Source: Rotaria sp. Silwood1 (Eukaryota > Rotifera > Eurotatoria > Philodinida > Philodinidae). From it: a stretch of DNA of 64,000 bases. The notes below the pieces were generated by a model, which did not search any database, was not told where the DNA came from, and saw nothing but the letters and a program-made list of their open reading frames with translations. Within the stretch, counting starts at the first letter, position 1. Each line of letters starts with the position of its first letter. A program made the translations under genes and the position numbers. The DNA lies in contig CAJNOP010000029.1 in assembly GCA_905250075.1 (NCBI GenBank), positions 382,966 to 446,965 on the forward strand, in the 5' to 3' direction. Below are positions 1 to 11,318 of the stretch, piece after piece.

Positions 1-992
1 CGAACATCGTGAACTTCTTCGAAAATGTTCCAGTAAAATCAACTGTCAATTGTCTCAGTTCTTTTCTTATTCAAAATTCTATTCACTACAAGTATTTTGC
101 GTCTTTATGATTTATAAATAGTTGTCAGATCGCAAGAACAAAGAAACAATGCAACAAATGGCAGATTGTTATGACATGCTTTGATCATGTCATTGCGATG
201 TTTTTATTTTATTCATTACGATGGTGGATGGGCTTGATTGTTTTACGATTTGTGATGAAATTTATCAAAATGCTTATTTTCAATGCATTGTTTTATCAGA
301 AAATATCAAAAAGTTGTTTTTACGATAACAAAATTCAACATATATTTCTATTTGTTTATTTTAATGTTGCATCTTTGACCCCGAAGAGAGTACGATAACC
401 TAACCATATGGGAATTTGATAGTTATTCATGTTGAGAGTAAGATACATTCTGTGATATACATTAGAAACTTGTTTCCTTCCTCTATTCTATCATACAGTG
501 TATATGCATTGAAGGGGTGAATTCCGTTCACTTTCAATGGACTCGACTTTCTCCTCAATTATTTCTCGATAAATTTTCTTTGGATTGCTTTTAGTTCCAA
601 GGTTTTATAGCTCGAATTTCAATTAAAAGAAATCGGTATCATCTTTCGTCCGTTATTGATACAATAAACTAAACATATGGAATATTAAGTGGAAAATTCA
701 AAGAAATGCATAGATATTTTTCGGAAGAACGAACAGAGTATCCGTGGGGGAAGCATTATTTCATGTCATTACTGCATTTCACAAGATTAATTATAAATGC
801 AATTAAACTAGCAAAATAACATTTATTGGAATCATGCCTTCAAACTTAAAAAGAATTGACGGTTGACATCAATTTTAGTGTCATTTGATAACAGAAAAGT
901 CATTATGTACTTCTCTATAGAAAGAACTATTTCTCTGTAATTCACAAAATATTTCTTTGAAAAAAAACAAACAATTCTATTTTCTCATTTAC
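1..992. other. Non-coding or intronic sequence downstream of exportin-7 exon 2
   Basis: AT-rich sequence with no convincing exon on either strand. On the minus strand it follows a good donor site at 992 and so is either the start of a long intron of the exportin-7 gene or sequence beyond a truncation point. The short plus-strand frame at 171-398 is low-complexity and matches no family I know. Confidence 0.5.
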
Positions 993-2081
993 CATATGTC
1001 ATATGATTAAGAACAGTAAGACGTTCGTTTGTATTTAATAATGACCGTCGTACACTTGATAATTGAACAAGACATGAAATTGCTAATGGAACAAGTGTTG
1101 TATTTGAAAAAAGAAAATAATAAGAAAAAAATAATTGATAAAAACTTCCATCAACAATATGATCATGCCAAGCAAGTGGAACTTGTAATGTTTGATTTTC
1201 ATCTGATATATCAACATCATGAATACTTGAGCCTGTTCCTAATAAAAGAAAAAAAATCACAACAAAGTAAAATGGAATTAAAAACATAGGAATTAATTTT
1301 TACCAAGATAATCATATGTTAAACAAGCTAATGCTAATGATAGAAGTTTTTCTACAACTAAATAATAATCTGCTTGTAATTGTACACTTGTTATTGTCTT
1401 CGGATACTCCTTTAATTCACTTGATAGACCTAATGCTTTTTTTTGATTAATAATAACATCACGTAAATATTGACAAGAAAATAAATAAATATCAAGTAAT
1501 TTTGTATCACGAAATGATATACAAATTTTTCGATGTTTACTAAATGCTCTAGCTGATGTTTCTTCATCATTTGGTATACTTATTTCTGATAATATTGCAA
1601 TTAATAATTGTAAAGCAACAGAAAAATGTGGTGGATCAATTTGAAATTTAAGTAAATCATCTGTAAATGTTTGAAATGGATATATTTCATTATTTAAATT
1701 TGTTGTATTTGGACTTAAATCAAACCAAGAATTTTTTGTTAAACGTGCATATAATTTAACTAATTCAGCAAGTACAAATGGAGCAAGTGAACGATTATGT
1801 TTATATAAATATTCAAGTATATATGTACGTAATTCAAATCGTTCAGTAAATGGTGCTGATGGTTGATTTGATGAACGATTAAAATATTTTATTAATGTTG
1901 TAGCACCAAAAAATTGTGTATAAGGAGTTAATGCACGATCAAGTAATATTCGACATTGTGATAGACAATTCGGTTGACTAACAAATGTTTCAAGACGTTG
2001 TGATACTGTACGTAATTGTTCACTACCAACTCCACCACCATATAATTGACCACATAGGTGTTCAATTTCGAGAGCGTCCAT
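993..2081 (-). CDS. XPO7: Exportin-7, N-terminal two exons (partial)
   Basis: Exportin-7 is an importin-beta-family nuclear transport receptor that works with Ran. Exon 1 runs 2081-1304 and exon 2 runs 1238-993, with intron GTAAAA...TTATTAG between them (phase 1). Together they code about 341 residues. The start MDALEIEHLCGQLYGGG and the later FRDTKLLDIYLFSCQYL, TLQVPLAWHD and LVQLSSVRRSLLNTNERL line up with the first third of animal XPO7, which is about 1,087 residues. The order of HEAT-repeat helices fits. Exon 2 ends in a normal donor (G|GTAAAT), but no third exon is seen in the remaining 992 bp. A pyrimidine-rich acceptor-like site ends 13 nt before the start codon. Either a long intron follows and the gene continues outside the window, or this is a truncated copy. 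Confidence 0.85.
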
Positions 2082-5000
2082 TATATGTACAGATCTATGA
2101 AAGAAAGAGGCGAAAAGAAGAAAATATTTTTACAACTGTCTGATAATAAATTTTTCTGTTCAAACGAAATAGACACTGGGTCTTGCATAAAAAATTTTTA
2201 TTAGACCAATAATGAATGAAATCAAAATATAAGAGATAGTTATAAAATTATTTGATTTTTTTATAAATCAACTGACAAATATACAAGAAATATATTAATT
2301 GATATTTATAAATTGATTTATTTTGAAATTGATAGATGGCGCTGGTAATCAATAAAAAAGTGATTATTGAATTGAGTTCATCAATAATTTGATCATTTCC
2401 TAGATGTACACGAGCACTTGTATTAGAGTTTGAATTAGTTATATCAACTACTACGATATCCCCGAGGCCATTTTCGTATTGAAAAAGAAAATTCTTTCTA
2501 ATGTTGACGTTTTTTTTTTAATGAATGCGAACAAGTTTTATTTGAACTATCTCATTATTCAATAATACTGCAAGCAAGAACAATCATAGGCAATAAAGCA
2601 ACACGGTCTGGAAAGACTCGAGTCTACTATCGACTGGACAGATACAGATTTATAAGGGAACCGTTCAAAGTGATTCATCGCTTTTGACTTATATTTTATT
2701 CATCAATAGCAGACATGTAGACTAAGAAAAATTCAAAATGAAAGAGACTCATGTTGTGAATAGACTGAGATAGAGAAGTTTCATTGAAATATTCCTGTAG
2801 GATCCTGATTTTTCAACAAAATCATATTTTTGAGCTTCAACATAAAACTTTGCTTATATCGAGACTGAACATAGGCTAACTTGTACAAAAAATTTCAGAA
2901 CTGTTCCACATAGTACATAATTGAGATATGAAGTTGTCAAGATATATATAGTTCTGAAATTTTTTGTACAAACTAACCTAGTTGCAGTCTCAATATGCTC
3001 TAAGTTTCATACAAAAGTTCGAACATATGATTTTGTTTGAAAGTCAAGACTCGGCAGGAATATTTCAGTAAAATTTCTTTATTCGAGTCAAATCACAAAA
3101 TGAACCTGTATCATATTGAACTTTTCCTCTTCTACGAGTCTGCTACTTATGGGCAAAATATGAAATCAAAAGCGATGAATCACTTTCAATGGTTCTATTG
3201 TCTGATAAGTTCTATGTTAAGTAAAAAATTTTCTGTTACTGTTAAATCTTTATTTTCTCGTAGCAAATGACGCGTTGTTATAAGATCAGTGCACATCTGA
3301 TTAACTCACAACTAGTTTGGAATATGCATAGACGACGGAGCCACAAGATTTGTAGCAAGCCTAAAGCCTATTCCTAGATTCATGCTTTGTAGGTTCAATC
3401 ATTTTTCTTCTTCAATCAGATTGATAGATGTGGGTGTGGGATGTTAGAGTCTTCTCTTTACAGAAACTCGTACTCGACAATGAGTTACAATGTAGAGCTG
3501 GTCGCATTATTGGCAGAAGCGTGTTTTCTATTACACTTCCTACAAACTTCAATTTGCAGATATGTAATTCAATCACATTCAGCGCCATCCAACGATGACA
3601 TCGGCATATGAAAAGTGAAGATTTACTCCATGGAATAGACTCCTAGATGATTTCGCTGGTAAACGGTAATTAAATGTTGATACTCACATTTTGGGTTTAA
3701 CGAAATATTACCAAAAGACGACGATCACATTCATTACTATATAGCAAAAGCTGCAACAGACAGAAAGTCCAAAAGAGTGAAAAATTACGGAAGATTATGG
3801 GGAAACTTTAAAGTAATTATTACTTACTATCCTGTAGAGTTTCACACTCAATCAGAAGAGTTTACTATACATTCATATTTATACCCCTAACTAATGCTCC
3901 TTGTCCTTAAATAGATTGTTTGTTATTTTCTTACTTTCTCTGAGCTGTTTTTCGATAGTGTTAAGAAAAGTTTTTTGCAGTCTTTATTTTTCGTTATTAT
4001 CACCGATTCTGTACTGTAATTAATTGTCAGAGTGCCCATTGACGTCACCTAATTGTCGTAGAACCAATTCAATTTTGAAGTCTTAACATACTATCATTCT
4101 AAAGGTGTCTATGTTCGATTGATACTGTTATAATATCATTTACAACTACATGTACACTACTACTGCTGTATGAGCGTGATTTTTTCCTTTTTTTTTTCTA
4201 AGATATTATTAGAGTTAGGTGAATGTTTATGTATTAACATTGTAAGGTGCTAAAATATTTTGTTTTTATGCTAAATGCAAATTGCCAAAGAATATATTTA
4301 AAAAACTTCAAAAGCTTTTAATGATTTTCCATCATTTCATATAAACAAAAATACAATTTTTCGAACGCACAATAGAAACTGTATCTTCTTTATTCCATAT
4401 TTAGTTTTTAAAATAAATATGTGATAAAACTTGTTGAACGAGAATAAAACTATTTCCTAAGGTCTCTCTTGAAGCAAAGGTCGATATCCATTACAAAAAT
4501 TGAAATTAAGATAACTACATGCGAAGACAGCCCGAGATTTGATTTTTTATCAACGGTACGGTTTTTATATTTGTAACCTTGTTTTATTTTATGATTTACA
4601 ACACCTTCTGCTTGAAACGTATGTTTTTTTAGAAAAAGCGAGAAATATTTTTTTCTGTTTATCCTTTTCTGATCGCGCATCGCAGAATCGTCGAATTAGC
4701 TTTATTATAGCCATTTACATATTTTTGTTGTGAAAGAGCATGTGAAGTTCTACTACCTATTTTTTTTTTGAATTAAGCATTATTATTATTATTATATAAA
4801 AAGCATTTCTCTAAATAGACGATCAATTTTTGGAAATTTTCGAGGTATTGAACTTGCCATTCTCTTTCTCGGCATAAAAAGTAAGAATTTAAACCACACA
4901 ACACTGCAGTTTGATATATGTTCTTTAAAATAAAAAGAAAAATCTACAGAATGAGAACTCACAAAGAATTTGGAATTGCCAACTGAACTATTTGTGATTT

Positions 5001-5319
5001 CTTTTTGTTGGATATCTCTCTCAAACGTCATAATATAGAGATGAAAATTTTAGTATAGTCTATAATGGAAATTTCATGCGATATCAATGCGTCTGACTCA
5101 GGATCGGTTTTTTCAGCGGGAGAGGAAGCTTAATATTTTCTAATTCGATTGAAAATTAATGACAGATATATATTTGAAAGGATTAATGAAAAAGAATATT
5201 TATTTACATGTTAAATTCTTTAATAAAAAAAAAGAACTAAATATGAGCGTCTTTTTTTTTTGATTGTATCTTCTAATAATTGAAATAAGTCAATGGTTCA
5301 TCTAAAACAAAAATATATT
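2082..5319. other. Intergenic region with fold-back repeat
   Basis: No gene recognised. It holds the long inverted repeat listed at 2655-3195, a short TGTGGG-like tract near 3430, and a block around 3320-3450 that resembles 61630-61790. The minus-strand frame at 4792-5031 starts with ATG and has donor- and acceptor-like sites inside it, but its product matches no family I know, so I do not call it. Confidence 0.5.
2655..3195. repeat. Long imperfect inverted repeat (fold-back element)
   Basis: The left arm (about 2655-2902) and right arm (about 2950-3195) are reverse complements with scattered mismatches. Anchor pairs are GTGATTCATCGCTTTTGA near 2668 against TCAAAAGCGATGAATCAC near 3166, and TTGTACAAAAAATTTCAGAA at 2881 against its complement ending at 2971. 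The loop is about 45 bp. It has no coding capacity and could be a non-autonomous DNA transposon or fold-back element. No clear target duplication was seen. Confidence 0.75.
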
Positions 5320-5904
5320 TTATTTGTGGATCGTAAAGAAATATATTCTTTTTGCACCTTCTGTAAAAATACAAGTCGCATGATCATGTTTGAATATTTC
5401 ACGTAAGGCATAAAAATCATATTTATTTTGATTTTTATGTCGATGAATTCGAATATGAATAAATAAATTATTATCGATAGATATTTTCAAAAAATAATTA
5501 GTACCATAAGCAACTTCTTCTTCAGCATATTTTGTTACTCTAAATAATATCCAACATATTTTAATCATTATTTAGTAGTCTTAAAAATTGAAACTAACTT
5601 CCAATTAACTATATGCTTTTCTCGACGTTCTTCCGTTAAACGATGAACTTTATGTTCGTAATGTTTTCTATATAAAGTATCAATAGCTGCATATTTTATT
5701 TCCGGATATTCACTATAAAGAAAAACAAAGCGAAGATCATAATGAAGTTTCATGAGAAAATGACTTACCTTATTTCTTGAATTTCAGGTGTAGCATCCTG
5801 AAGAAAATAAAAACAAAAGATTTTTTCAAAAAATAAAACACTAATCTCATTTTATTTAAACATACCATGATAGGACTCATATTATTTCGAAGTTCATCCG
5901 ACAT
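5320..5904 (-). CDS. Stefin-type cystatin (cysteine protease inhibitor-like)
   Basis: Four exons: 5904-5866, 5797-5769, 5712-5599 and 5539-5320. All junctions are GT-AG and all phases close, giving 133 residues with no signal peptide, as in cytosolic stefins. The order of elements fits a cystatin: an N-terminal ATPEIQEI segment, a charged helix, then EEEVAYGTNYFLKISID followed by LFIHIRIHRHK, which corresponds to QVVAGTNYFIKV...YVHLRV of stefins. The protease-wedging loop QxVxG is altered (EEVAYG, about residues 68-73), so inhibition of papain-like proteases is uncertain. It is longer than the usual 98-100 residues, with an extended Lys/Arg-rich helix and a divergent tail. A TTACATTAG acceptor-like site lies 11 nt before ATG. 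Confidence 0.72.
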
Positions 5905-7479
5905 AATTATATATGCTAATGTAAGATATATAATAATAAGTAAAATGTTTGCTTCTTTTTTTCTGATAGGCCGATCTGCTGATGTGAAAGCACAACTTTG
6001 AATATGAAAGATAGAAAAAAGAAAGAGAAAGTCGTCTGAATTCGACCAAAGATAATGTGTTTACTTAGAACGTAGCTTTTTTTCTTCTACTTTTATTTTT
6101 TGCTTAAGTAATTCAATTCTTCATCTCATTATAGGATTTCAGTTGAGTTTATATAGAAACTATAATATTATAGAGTCACATAGGCATTACAAATAACATA
6201 ATAAAATAGAAAAACAGTAATTAATTGATCAATAGATTCGTGTACATATTTTCTGAAGTTTTGAATGTCTTGACAAGCTTGATAAAAACATTCTGCTTAA
6301 GATATCCGTTTAAGAACTAATAAAGCGAGAGAATAACTAACGTTTCTCAGTTTTTTTTTGTCTTTATAAGAGGAATGTTTCTATTTCATAGACAGGTGCA
6401 GAGTGTGTAAAAATTTGTTTTCCAGTGAGATAACGCTGTGATTTCAAATAACATCAACAGCAACAAATTTTATACCATATTGACCCACGTCAAAAATGGA
6501 ATTCACTAATACTAAATAGTAAATATTATATGCAATTTTTCATTGCCGAATGTATGAAACTCCTAATATTTTACAGCGTATGAACAGAGAAAAATTCCTT
6601 TCGAATAATAATCGAAAATGAAGCGGAAGACAAGGCCTATTGAAGATACAGCACAACCATTATGATAAAGAAACTCAAAAAAAAACCATATATAAAAAAT
6701 ATTAATTTATTTGAAAGTTTTTCATGTTCATATCCATCTCATCGTCGTGCTGTAAAAACGCTAATGGTATTCATACTAATTATTAATTGTATTCATCAAA
6801 TCCTAAAAAAAGTAAATATTACTTATTGATATTCATAATTTTTAAATGAGGTTTAGGTTGAAACGTCTCATGAAAGGAATTTTTCTCTGCTGATATGGCA
6901 TAAAATTTTAGAAATTTTCTGAATTCGACACTGACAAGTTGCATATGATCCTTACTATTTAGTATTGGTAAACTTCATTTTCGACGCACTTTAATTTATT
7001 ATAAAATTTGTCGTTGATTTTATTTGAAATTGCAGTGTTACATTCCTAGAAAAATATTTTGACGTACTTTAAATAACAGAACTATGAATACAATACATTT
7101 AACGTCAGTTATAACCTTAATAAATATTTATAATGTGCTTTTTACTTACATAAATGTGTAGAAAAAATAGGGAAAATGCTATTTTGACGTAATACAACGA
7201 CGACATTAGTTACTCAGTTGAAAAGCGTTGGCCTTCATGCACATTGGAAGAAAAACTGTTCTCGAAGTTTCAAAATAAATGCATCGTATTCTTAACGACT
7301 TCAAGAATATCTAAATATTTCTAATTACATCTAATTGTTCAAAAATTTTCACAAAAAAGTGTAACTAATGAAACTACAGAGTGGTTTTCAATTAAAGATA
7401 CAAGTAGCAAATGAAAGAATCAATAATCAAAATTAAAACTAATAAAAAATTTGAATTACAGAAATTCATCAGTTACAAA
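5905..7479. other. Intergenic region, no gene seen
   Basis: AT-rich sequence between the cystatin start and the end of the acid sphingomyelinase gene. There are no open frames of note. Sequence near 6570-6620 (tgaacagagaaaaattcctttcg) recurs as its reverse complement near 6870-6890, so a degenerate inverted repeat of about 330 bp may be present. Nothing else could be identified. Confidence 0.4.
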
Positions 7480-9746
7480 TCAACGATAAGTTGGAATTGA
7501 GTCACATGCATGAGGATCATCCGAACGGCCTGTCATAAAATTGCATAATAAACCTCGTCGACAATCATGATTACAACTGGTTCCAGTAGCATACGATTTT
7601 GTATAATATGTGTATGCTAAACCCATTAATGGACCATCAATATCATTTTTCATTCTTTGAATAAGATTGTCCCAATCAGCAGGAAATAAATTTTCCATTT
7701 CATAAGCATCTCGAGCTTCATATTCATTGATTAGAATGCTTCTATTATACATATTTGATGCTGTTAGGTTCATAATAACTGTACGATGATCAAGTACCCA
7801 ATAGGAACTATTTGGATAGACACCATCCATTGTATAAACACGATAACCTGGATTTAAAAATGATTGTGTAGTCATTGAAGGTGTTACATAAGCCTAGAAC
7901 AGGACAGAATGAAAAAATGAGTAACAAGATCTGAAAGAAACACCAAACCATTGATACAGGTCGTTGTTTTTCAATTTCATCATAGAATACAATAAATTCA
8001 TCATTATGTGTGTGACCATAAAATTGACCAGCAATGGTATTTTCATATCTAAAAAATATAAACTAAAGAATATTGAACCAAATGTTTAGTTTTCTAACCG
8101 ATTGATAATTTTATGAAAATTCCAGCTAAAAGCTGCCAAACAAGAACGTGGTGGATGATGTCCAAGAATGTGGACCTTCTCGTCATGATCTTCAGCATAT
8201 TGTAACCATTGTATGAACTAAAAATATTCAAATATATTAGAATTTTTTTTTTTTTATTATTTTAACACTTACCCATTGAAGTTGATCAAGTGGATCAGTT
8301 GCATTGACAAATAACCAATAATTTTCGGGTGCACAATAATTCATATTGAGCGATATTAATCGTAAACCAGGACGTACAATTGTTGTATAGAAAGCTCCAC
8401 GTGTTATAGTATCACGTGTATCAGATGGTAAACCAAGTGTAAGCCAGCTATCGGCTAATGCTTCGTACAACCATGAAATATTGTCTGATCGAATAATAGG
8501 TGTTGGAAACAGATTACAAGGTGCTATAGAACAAAGGAAAAAAAAATCAAATAGATAAATTGAAGAAAAAAGATAGATTAATACAACACCTGCTTCATGA
8601 TTTCCAACTGCTGGATAGAAAGTTTTATTAGGAAAAGTCTTAGCTAATAATTGATTAATAGTTTGAATGGTATAGAGTTGATCAGCACGGGATTGATTCC
8701 ATACGTTGTGAGGTGGCAAATCACCAGTATAATAGATGAAGTCAAACTATCAAAACAAGATTAAATATCATTTTTCAATGATGATGAAATGTATTTCATT
8801 TATGACTGACATCTTCTAGTTCAGAAGCATATTGTAGAATAGTTTGAACTGTCCAGAGAGGTATATCACAATTACGATAATCACCCCTAAACAAGAAATA
8901 TATTGTGTGGGAAACTTTTAAATAAAATTAAGTATACATACCAGAAACCAGCACCAGCATGCCTAGGTTCTGTATGAAATTTTTCAATTTTTATCATGGA
9001 GTGTTTACAATGAATAGCAAAATTATTTAACAAGGTTTAGTTTCAATATTTTTTTCATTGCCGAAAGGGGCAGTGAGAGTCAAAATAGTAATATCAGTAG
9101 AAAAATTGTTTCCAACAGAAATATAAAGAAATAAAAATTAATATTGGATTCACAAAGAAAGGGATTGAAGCATTTAAAATACATAAAAATAGTTTTGCTT
9201 AGCCTATATAGAATGTCAGACTATATAATTATCTACGAAATGTAATGAATTCCAGTTCTTTGCAAAGTGTTTGAGCTGATATATAGGAATTTTATTGTAA
9301 ATTAACAAATGGCTTTTCAATAGGAAATAGTAACAAAAACGACTTTAGGAATTTCCGTAAGATTGCTGTAGTACAGCTAGAAAATGGTACAAAGAACTCT
9401 GAGACGTCTCATTTTTTTAGAGCATTTTTTTTCTTTATTGTACTATTTAGTCTATGCAAAATTATATTTATCTGTTTTAGAAGCTGAAAAACTAGCCTTT
9501 TGATTTAACAATTCTTTCTATTTTAATCATTATTTTGCCTCTTTCTGTCGCTTACGGTAGTGGAAAAAATTGAAAATAAATCGTGCTGATTAATTTTGAA
9601 TCCCACTATATATACATATAATACTCACGAGGTTGACCATCTCGACAGCATAATGGTTTAGTGCAATCTGCTTGTGAACCAGGTTTATAGTCAAAATCCA
9701 CATGAATATCAGATAAGTGAAGAACTTTCAGTTTGGGCGATCCAGA
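7480..9746 (-). CDS. SMPD1: Acid sphingomyelinase (sphingomyelin phosphodiesterase), catalytic and C-terminal part
   Basis: Lysosomal or secreted phosphodiesterase that cleaves sphingomyelin to ceramide and phosphocholine. Eight exons: 9746-9629, 8969-8942, 8886-8811, 8746-8590, 8523-8273, 8217-8099, 8048-7949 and 7893-7480, all phases closing, giving 420 residues. Every metal-site block of the ASM metallophosphatase fold is present in order: [30 protein letters not shown] and [28 protein letters not shown] and LNPGYRVY also match SMPD1. The Cys-rich C-terminal tail is kept ([12 protein letters not shown]). The first visible exon begins at about human residue 195, behind a normal acceptor. 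The signal peptide and saposin-B exons are not found in the next 1.4 kb, which leads into repeats and the assembly gap. The 5' part may lie beyond the piggyBac insertion, in the gap, or be lost. Confidence 0.92.
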
Positions 9747-10040
9747 CTATGTTAAAAAAAGCACATTAGTTACATTTCTTTATAGACAATGCTTCATTTC
9801 AATAAATATTATTTTAAAAGAATTCATTCTTCGAAATTTGTTGATGCAACAAAAAGGGTAGCAATAAAAGAGAGCATAAATGTAAAATCTTAAAAATTGA
9901 AATTCTCAAGTATTCAATTACTTTACAAAAGTATACACATAGGTCATCCTTTGCTGAGTATGTTGCGAACTCCTACACTACTGAAACGGCAAAAACGGTA
10001 ACATGTTGATTTTGCTTGAAAGTAATTAAAGTACCACTAA
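9747..10040. other. Intron or upstream sequence of acid sphingomyelinase, no exon seen
   Basis: About 290 bp of AT-rich sequence upstream of the first visible SMPD1 exon. I searched the minus strand for a Cys-rich saposin exon and found none. The pyrimidine tract and AG preceding position 9746 form a normal acceptor, so at least one earlier exon is implied. Confidence 0.5.
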
Positions 10041-10059
10041 AATCATAGGCAACGCACCC

Positions 10060-11218
10060 CATGTAAAAATTTTTTGCAATTTAACGAAGTTTTGTGACGT
10101 GAAAATTCGTTAAAAATTTAACGATTTAACAAAATTTAATGTTACCTTTCTGACCCTAAAAACGCGTTAAATGCGCGAAAATTTAACTCGTTTTCTTTCG
10201 TTAAAGAAAGGATCGTTTAACGCGTCTTTCTGCGTTAAAAATAAGACCGTTTAACACGTCTTTCTGCGTTAAAAATAGATCGTTTAACGCGTTTTTCCTC
10301 GATAAATACTCAAGCTGATGCATACGTTACTGTTCAGAATTTTTTATACATTGTTATTGATCGCAAGTGTGATGAATTTTCCTCAACGATTAATATCTTG
10401 CTAAATTTTATTTCTGGACGAATAAAACTTTGGAAGATATCGACCATTGGAGAAAGCTCATCACATTTGCGATCAATAGCAATGTATAAAAAATTCTGAG
10501 CAGTAATGTATACATCAGCTTAAGCATTTATTGAAGATGAACAAGTAACGTTTCTCATATTAGATGTGAATTCTATGAGCAAAATAGGCAACTTAGTTTA
10601 ACTCGATAATAAAGAACCATGAAAAGTTTCAAGTCCAGCTACATAAAAAATTTTTTGAGCTTTTAGAAAAATTTGTACGTTCACTCAACTGTACAGCTAT
10701 GCTTATGCTGTTACTAAATGTTTGTCATCCTATTTTCTGTACTTTTATAGTTAATTCTTTCTTACCTAAAAGCTATCACACAAAACAATTAACTATTTTT
10801 ACTTTTATATGGATCTATTCTGTCATACGAACCAAATCGGAATAAATTTAAAGTGAACAGCACAGGAATATGTATAAGTTCTAAGCGCTTGTAAATCATT
10901 TTATAATTCAAGTAGGAAAATTAAAAAACTCTACGTGCGAAAACGAATGCAATGTTTAACGATAGTTATCACGATGAAGCTCGTTAAAAATAAAAGCACG
11001 CAAGAAACATCGTTAAATATCTTCACGCGTGTAAACGAACCTAGCTTTCCATGATAGTTAACACGATATAGCTCGTTAAAAACGAAAAAACGCAAGAAGC
11101 ATCGTTAAAAACTTCACGCATGAAAACGAATGCAATATTAAACGCCATGCAACGAGTTGGTGACCGTTAAGAATACAACCACGCGTGAAAAAGCGTGAAA
11201 AATCTAACGCGTTTTCAC
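10060..11218. repeat. TTAACG-rich repeat array running into the assembly gap
   Basis: The stretch is full of GTTAA/TTAAC and ACGCGT-like motifs, unlike its CpG-poor surroundings. At 10211-10292 there are about 2.5 copies of a 33-34 bp unit (gatcgtttaacgcgtctttc...). At 10934-11140 there are two to three copies of a roughly 91-bp unit beginning around gaaaacgaatgcaat (10938, 11031, 11121). Between them lies an inverted repeat, with arms 10309-10385 and 10448-10525 (cagaattttttatacattg and complement). The array stops at the 100-N gap, so its true length is unknown. It may be one large transposable element or a local satellite. Confidence 0.7.
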
Positions 11219-11318
11219 NNNNNNNNNNNNNNNNNNNNNNNNNNNNNNNNNNNNNNNNNNNNNNNNNNNNNNNNNNNNNNNNNNNNNNNNNNNNNNNNNN
11301 NNNNNNNNNNNNNNNNNN
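11219..11318. other. Assembly gap (100 N)
   Basis: Exactly 100 consecutive N, the usual placeholder for a scaffold gap of unknown size. It interrupts the C-terminal part of the piggyBac transposase and hides the element's left terminal repeat, as well as the end of the TTAACG array. Confidence 0.99.

Noticed and set aside
171..398. 75-residue hydrophobic frame
   Set aside because: AT-rich low-complexity product, no family, no splice context, opposite strand to the exportin-7 gene.
1029..1289. 86-residue plus-strand frame
   Set aside because: It lies antisense to exportin-7 exon 2 and its flanking intron, and is a shadow of that exon.
4792..5031. 79-residue minus-strand frame with ATG and internal donor-like GTGAGT
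   Set aside because: No recognisable domain and no consistent exon set. Considered as a second cystatin but the sequence does not match.
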